From Propioniciclava sp. MC1595 (GTDB lineage: Bacteria > Actinomycetota > Actinomycetes > Propionibacteriales > Propionibacteriaceae), in contig NZ_CP071870.1 of the NCBI RefSeq assembly GCF_017569205.1, positions 1,426,001 through 1,490,000 of the forward strand: 64,000 nt of DNA, given 5' to 3'. The position numbers were made by a program, and so were the translations under genes. Positions 59,830 through 64,000 of the stretch are shown here, piece after piece (the stretch's first letter is position 1; each line of letters starts with the position of its first letter). Under the pieces are notes generated by a model. The model made no database searches, had not been told where the DNA came from, and saw only the letters and a program-made list of their open reading frames with translations.

Positions 59830-60876
59830 ATGGCACGCGCCCAGGCACCCACCCCACCCCAGGGCGACCTGGGGGCGGTGGCGTCCGTCCTGCGCGAGCC
59901 CACCGCCGCGACCCTGCCGCTCGGCAAGCTCGCCCCCGAGCAGGCGCTGAAGCGCCTCGAGCTGACGATCGTGCGCCGCATGGAGGGCTTCCTCCACGGC
60001 GACCACCGCGGCCTGCTGCCCGGCCCCGGCTCCGAGACCAACGACGCCCGCGTCTACGTGCCCGGCGACGACGTGCGGAAGATGGACTGGGCGGTCACCG
60101 CCCGCACCCGGACCCCCCACGTGCGCGACACCATCGCCGACCGCGAGCTCGACGTCTGGGCGCTGCTGGACGTCACCCCGTCCATGAACTGGGGCACCGA
60201 GGGCGTCACCAAGCGCGACCTCGGCATCGCGGCGATCGCGACCATCGGGTTCCTCGGCCAGCAGATGGGCGACCGGTTCGGCGGGCTGATCATGCGGCCC
60301 GACACGATGGTGCGCATCCCGGCCCGCTCGGGGCGGATGGCGCTGTACTCGCTGCTCAGCCGCATGCTGACCGAGCCGATCGTGCCCGACCGTACCGAGG
60401 GCCCGTACACGCTCGAGCGCGGCATCGACCAGCTCGCGCGCACCCAGCGCCGCCGCGGCCTGCGGGTCGTGGTCTCCGACTTCCTCTCCCCGGGCGACAC
60501 CGAGCTCAACCCCGACGTCGAGCCCGAGTGGGAGCGCGCCCTGCGCCGCCTGGCCGTCCGCAACCAGGTGATCGCCGTCGAGGTCGTCGACCGGCGTGAG
60601 GTCGAGTTCCCCGACGTCGGTGACATCCTGATCCGAGACCCCGAGTCCGACTTCGCCCGCTACGTCAACACCTCGGACGCCGGCGCCCGCGCCCGCTTCG
60701 ACGCGGCCTCCTCGGCCCAGCGCGAGCGCATCCGGATCGCCCTGCGCCGCGCCGGCGTCGGGCACATCCAGCTGCGCACCGACCGCGACTGGGTGCAGGA
60801 CATCGCCCGCTTCGTGCTGGCCTACCGCCGCGTCGCCGCCCAGCTGCACCAGCCGCCTCAGGGGGTGACGACGTGA
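59830..60876 (+). CDS. DUF58 domain protein
   Basis: 348 residues. DUF58 core motif RVYVPGDDVRKMDWAVTART, preceded by GLLPGPGSETNDAR, and a VWA-like fold with LDVTPSMNWGTEGVTKRDLG and VVSDFLSPGD. Cytoplasmic partner of MoxR. Starts 11 bp after moxR; ends overlapping the next gene by 4 bases (GTGA). Confidence 0.93.
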   Translation: MARAQAPTPPQGDLGAVASVLREPTAATLPLGKLAPEQALKRLELTIVRRMEGFLHGDHRGLLPGPGSETNDARVYVPGDDVRKMDWAVTARTRTPHVRDTIADRELDVWALLDVTPSMNWGTEGVTKRDLGIAAIATIGFLGQQMGDRFGGLIMRPDTMVRIPARSGRMALYSLLSRMLTEPIVPDRTEGPYTLERGIDQLARTQRRRGLRVVVSDFLSPGDTELNPDVEPEWERALRRLAVRNQVIAVEVVDRREVEFPDVGDILIRDPESDFARYVNTSDAGARARFDAASSAQRERIRIALRRAGVGHIQLRTDRDWVQDIARFVLAYRRVAAQLHQPPQGVTT

Positions 60877-61832
60877 ACCTGTCGGAGATGTTCCTCCAGC
60901 CCGAGCGCCTCTGGGTGCTGCTCGTCGTGCCGTTGCTCATCGCCGCCTACATCTGGGCGACCCTGCGCAAGAACCGCCACGGCATGCGGTTCACCAACAC
61001 CGCCGTCCTGGGTCGCGTCGTGCGCAAGCAGTCGCAGTGGCGCCGCCACCTCGCGGTCGCGCTGTCGCTGGCCTCGCTCGTCACCTTGGTGCTGGCCTGG
61101 TCGCGGCCCAACGGCATCGACCGGGTGCCGCGCGAGCGCGCCACGGTCGTGCTGGTGATCGACGTCTCGCAGTCGATGGCCGCCACCGACGTGAAGCCCT
61201 CCCGTCTGGAGGCCGCCCAGCAGCTGTCGAAGGAGTTCATCCGCCAGTTGCCCGAGCAGTACAACGTGGCCGTGGTCAGCCTCTCGGGCAACCCGGCCAC
61301 CCGCCTCGGACCGACGACCGACCGCGTGTACGCCAACCGCGCCATCGACGCCCTCGCGCTGCAGGACTCCACCGCGATCGGCGACGCCCTCTACACCGCC
61401 CTGAGCGCCATCCAGATGGCCCCGCGCGGCGACGACGGCTCGACCGCTCCTGGCGCGATCGTGATGCTCTCCGACGGCATGAACACCGCCGGCCGGTCAC
61501 CGCTGCAGGGCGCCGCCGAGGCACGCGAGGCCGAGGTGCCGGTCTACACGATCGCCTACGGCACCGAGAACGGGTCGGTCGACCTCGACGGCAAGCGCGA
61601 GCGCGTCCCGCCCGACCGCGACCTCATGCAGTCGATCGCCCAGAGCTCGGGCGGCGCCACCTTCGCCGCCGAGTCGGCCGACGACCTCAGCCGGGTGTAC
61701 GAGAACATCCGCTCCGAGGTCGGCTACGAGGAGGTCAAGAAGGAGACCACCGCCACGTGGGCCGGCTACGGTCTCGCCTTCGCGGTGCTCGCCGCGCTGG
61801 CCGCGGTCTCGCTGGGGGCGAGGTGGCCATGA
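60873..61832 (+). CDS. VWA-domain membrane protein (BatA-like) 1
   Basis: 319 residues. Two N-terminal hydrophobic segments (LWVLLVVPLLIAAYIWATL and HLAVALSLASLVTLVLAW), a VWA domain with MIDAS motif VIDVSQSMAATD and LSDGMNTAGRSP, and a C-terminal membrane helix. Metal-dependent adhesion fold facing the outside or periplasm-like space. Overlaps the next gene as ATGA. Confidence 0.93.
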   Translation: MNLSEMFLQPERLWVLLVVPLLIAAYIWATLRKNRHGMRFTNTAVLGRVVRKQSQWRRHLAVALSLASLVTLVLAWSRPNGIDRVPRERATVVLVIDVSQSMAATDVKPSRLEAAQQLSKEFIRQLPEQYNVAVVSLSGNPATRLGPTTDRVYANRAIDALALQDSTAIGDALYTALSAIQMAPRGDDGSTAPGAIVMLSDGMNTAGRSPLQGAAEAREAEVPVYTIAYGTENGSVDLDGKRERVPPDRDLMQSIAQSSGGATFAAESADDLSRVYENIRSEVGYEEVKKETTATWAGYGLAFAVLAALAAVSLGARWP

Positions 61833-62809
61833 CGGACGCCGTGGGCCTGGTCCCCCTGATCTCGTTCTTCCACCCCCAGCGGCTGTGGCTGCTGGCGGCG
61901 GTGCCCCTGCTCCTGCTCCTGTACTTCGGCCTGCTGCAGCGGTCGCGCACGCGGGCGCGCACCCGGGGAATAGACAACCTCGCCAAGGTGATGCCGAAGC
62001 AGGCCGCGTGGAAACGGCACGTGGCCGTGGTCGCCGCCGTCGTGAGCCTCGCGTCGCTGACCGTGGCGTTCGCCCAGCCCAAGGACGCCGTCGACGTCCC
62101 CCGCGAGCGGGCCACCGTGGTGGTGGCGATCGACGTCTCCCGGTCCATGGAGGCGACCGACGTCGACCCCAACCGGCTCGACGCGGCGAAGGAGGCGGCG
62201 TCCGGCTTCGTCGACATGCTGCCCCGCGGGTTCAACGTGTCGCTGGTCGCGTTCGCGGGCTCGTCGTCCATCATCGCCCCGCCCACGCAGGACCGCGGGC
62301 TGGTCAAGCGCGCCATCGAGAACCTGCAGCTGGCCCCCTCGACCGCGATCGGCGAGGGCATCTACTCGTCGCTGGACGCCATGCAGCTCGTTCCCCCCGA
62401 CCCCGACAAGCCCGACGAGCCGACCCCCGGCGCGATCGTGCTGCTGTCGGACGGCTACACCAACATCGGCCGCTCCTCGACCGTCGCCGCGCGTGACTCG
62501 AAGGAGGCCGGCTTCCCGATCTACACCATCGCCTATGGGACGCCCAACGGCTTCGTCGTCAGCAACGGGCGTCGCGAACCCGTGCCGGTGAACCCCGCGG
62601 AGCTGAACGTCGTGGCCCGCGAGTCGGGCGGCGAGGCGTTCGAGGCCGGCTCGCGCGACGAGCTCGAGCGGGTCTACTCCAGCATCGCCCGCTCGGTCGG
62701 CTTCGAGAAGGTCGACCAGGAGGTCACCGAGTTCTACACCGGCATCGCGTTGGGCTTCGCCGTGTTGGCCTCCCTCGCCGTGCTGTCGCTGGCGGCGCGC
62801 TGGCCCTGA
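61829..62809 (+). CDS. VWA-domain membrane protein (BatA-like) 2
   Basis: 326 residues, a paralogue of the preceding protein with the same layout: membrane segments at LWLLAAVPLLLLLYFGLL and HVAVVAAVVSLASLTVAF, MIDAS AIDVSRSMEATD, VLLSDGYTNIGRSS, and a C-terminal helix. The two arose by tandem duplication. Their MoxR-DUF58-VWA-VWA order is conserved in actinobacteria. Confidence 0.93.
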   Translation: MTDAVGLVPLISFFHPQRLWLLAAVPLLLLLYFGLLQRSRTRARTRGIDNLAKVMPKQAAWKRHVAVVAAVVSLASLTVAFAQPKDAVDVPRERATVVVAIDVSRSMEATDVDPNRLDAAKEAASGFVDMLPRGFNVSLVAFAGSSSIIAPPTQDRGLVKRAIENLQLAPSTAIGEGIYSSLDAMQLVPPDPDKPDEPTPGAIVLLSDGYTNIGRSSTVAARDSKEAGFPIYTIAYGTPNGFVVSNGRREPVPVNPAELNVVARESGGEAFEAGSRDELERVYSSIARSVGFEKVDQEVTEFYTGIALGFAVLASLAVLSLAARWP

Positions 62810-62863
62810 GGGTTCCACGCCTGCCGAGATGCGCCGTCGGGCCGCGCGTGGTAAGGCTTGGGC

Positions 62864-63550
62864 ATGACCGACGTCGCCGCGAACCTGGCCGCAGCTCGAG
62901 CCCGCATCGACGCGGCCTGCGCGCGGGCGGGCCGCGATCCCGGCTCGGTCGAGCTGCTCCCCGTGAGCAAGACCCACCCCATCGAGTTGATCCGGGTCGC
63001 CCACGCCGCCGGTTACGCACGCTTCGGCGAGAGCCGACCCCAGGAACTGGAGGCCAAGGCCGCTGCCGAACCCGACCTGGGCTGGGTCTTCATCGGCCAC
63101 CTGCAGACGAACAAGGCCAAGGTCGTGGCCGAGCTGGCGGCCGAGTTCCAGGCGCTCGACTCGCTGCGGCTTGCCGAGGCGCTCGACCGACGCGTGCAGT
63201 CGCTGGACCGGCGGCTGCCGGTGCTGGTGCAGGTGAACTCCTCGGGCGAGGACACCAAGGGTGGCTTCACCCCCGAAGAGCTGCCCGACGCCGTGCGCGC
63301 GCTGCTGACCCTGGACGGACTCGACGTGCGCGGCTTGATGACGCTCGCGGCCAACAGCCCCGAGGAGTCGGTCGTGCGGGCCTGCTTCACCACCATGACC
63401 GACCTGCAGGAGCGCCTCCGCGATGAGCATGGCGGCGGCTTCGACGTGCTGAGCATGGGCATGTCCAACGACTTCGAGCTCGCCGTCGAGTGCGGCTCCA
63501 CCTGCGTGCGGCTGGGCACGTCCATCTTCGGCGCGCGTACCCAGCCCTGA
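62864..63550 (+). CDS. yggS: YggS/PROSC-family PLP homeostasis protein
   Basis: 228 residues from ATG 62864. PLP Lys in VELLPVSKTHPIELIRVAHA, then RFGESRPQELEAK, WVFIGHLQTNKAKVVAELAA, LVQVNSSGEDTKGGF, GLMTLAAN and LSMGMSNDFELAVECGSTCV RLGTSIFG. No catalytic activity is known; it buffers PLP and affects amino-acid metabolism. Confidence 0.95.
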   Translation: MTDVAANLAAARARIDAACARAGRDPGSVELLPVSKTHPIELIRVAHAAGYARFGESRPQELEAKAAAEPDLGWVFIGHLQTNKAKVVAELAAEFQALDSLRLAEALDRRVQSLDRRLPVLVQVNSSGEDTKGGFTPEELPDAVRALLTLDGLDVRGLMTLAANSPEESVVRACFTTMTDLQERLRDEHGGGFDVLSMGMSNDFELAVECGSTCVRLGTSIFGARTQP

Positions 63551-63553
63551 GTT

Positions 63554-63934
63554 GTGGCGGGTCCGGGGATGGAGCCCATGGAGGTGATCGGCGAGCGAGC
63601 GCGGCAGCTGCCCGCCCCGCAGCACGTCGTCTGGGACGACTTGGTGCACCCCCGGACCGGCGGGCCCCGGTCGTGGCTACTCCTCCTCGACGACGAGGTG
63701 GAGCCGCGCATCCTGGCCGCCGACCGGCCCGATCGCGTGGTGTGGTCGTCGCTGTGGCCGAACCGGCCGGACGACGAGGTGCACCTGAGCCTGGCGCCGG
63801 CCGGCGGCGGCACGCTGCTGCGCTTCCGGTTGCAGACTCCCGACGGGCTGCCCGACGCGAGCAGGACCGGGCACCTGCGCCGACGCCTCAACCAGCTGCT
63901 GTTCGGCGACCTGCGGGCGGCCTACGGCCAGTGA
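63554..63934 (+). CDS. SRPBCC-like hypothetical protein, 126 aa
   Basis: Opens at GTG 63554 or ATG 63569/63578. Pattern VIGERARQLPAPQHVVWDDL, WSSLWPNRPDDEVHLSLAPA GGGTLLRFRLQTP and a C-terminal helix RRRLNQLLFGDLRAAYGQ match the beta-grip/helix layout of START/SRPBCC lipid-binding proteins. Follows yggS by 3 bp or more and overlaps the next start as GTGA. Confidence 0.7.
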   Translation: MAGPGMEPMEVIGERARQLPAPQHVVWDDLVHPRTGGPRSWLLLLDDEVEPRILAADRPDRVVWSSLWPNRPDDEVHLSLAPAGGGTLLRFRLQTPDGLPDASRTGHLRRRLNQLLFGDLRAAYGQ

Positions 63935-64000
63935 TCCGCAGCTCAGCAGCGGTAGCGGTGGTGTTGGCGGGTGGTGCCTTGGCCGGTTCGGTTCTGGGGT
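63931..64000 (+). CDS. N-terminal fragment of a membrane or exported protein
   Basis: From GTG 63931 the frame runs off the window: VIRSSAAVAVVLAGGALAGS VLG. One hydrophobic segment is visible, either a signal peptide or the first helix of a small membrane protein (a CrcB-type fluoride channel is conceivable but unproven). Confidence 0.4.
   Translation, partial: MIRSSAAVAVVLAGGALAGSVLG

Overview
The window is GC-rich, densely coded DNA from an actinobacterium. The fit is best to the Propionibacteriaceae and relatives, but that is inferred from gene style and codon bias, not from a marker gene. Supporting signs are the dnaG/sigma-factor neighbourhood, a Cds1-like PLP enzyme, a MoxR-DUF58-VWA-VWA operon, many GTG starts, ATGA/GTGA start-stop overlaps and an apparently leaderless small ORF.

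Layout. (1) 1-3.95 kb is chromosomal core: an end-clipped FetB-type permease, dnaG, a sigma-70 family factor, a conserved small protein and tRNA-Asn(GTT). (2) 3.99-38.07 kb is an integrated island. A 32-bp copy of the tRNA-Asn 3' half (3987-4018) recurs exactly at 38040-38071, and a tyrosine integrase with a small HTH/excisionase-like gene lies just inside the tRNA end. The island is a graveyard of insertion sequences (IS256, IS3, IS21 and IS1380 families), many nested. Between them lie an OLD-family ATPase/TOPRIM nuclease, a serine recombinase, an EcoRI-type adenine methyltransferase cut by an IS256 copy and followed by a DUF262-HNH protein, and several unknown small genes. Its right end holds an intact five-gene nucleoside operon (psuG, psuK, MFS transporter, nucleoside hydrolase, ribokinase) with a divergent LysR regulator. 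(3) 38.07-40.5 kb looks like a second, older mobile remnant: an HTH/zinc-finger-like protein, a lipoprotein, a lysin tail and a truncated IS3 copy. (4) 40.5-64 kb is chromosome again: Cds1-like enzyme, GH42 beta-galactosidase, DUF2510 protein, an IS1634 element, metQ-metN-metI behind a Met/Cys-rich leader peptide, a CAT-anticodon tRNA, a glycerate-kinase locus with a deletion scar, an epimerase/tocopherol-cyclase-like pair, a broken SLH/polysaccharide-deacetylase gene, a P450, a HAD phosphatase, the MoxR-DUF58-VWA operon and a YggS-family protein.

How the genes work together. The psu operon should import nucleosides and send both pseudouridine (PsuK then PsuG) and ordinary nucleosides (hydrolase then ribokinase) to free base plus ribose 5-phosphate. 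The metQ leader has the architecture of a translation-coupled attenuator sensing Met/Cys supply. The methyltransferase/DUF262-HNH pair and the OLD nuclease form a small defence-like cluster that IS activity has partly broken. Virtual excision of several IS copies restores full reading frames (the transposase at 6.1-8.9 kb, the IS3 orfA at 25-28.3 kb, the methyltransferase at 20.25-22.9 kb), so the order of insertion events can be read from the sequence.
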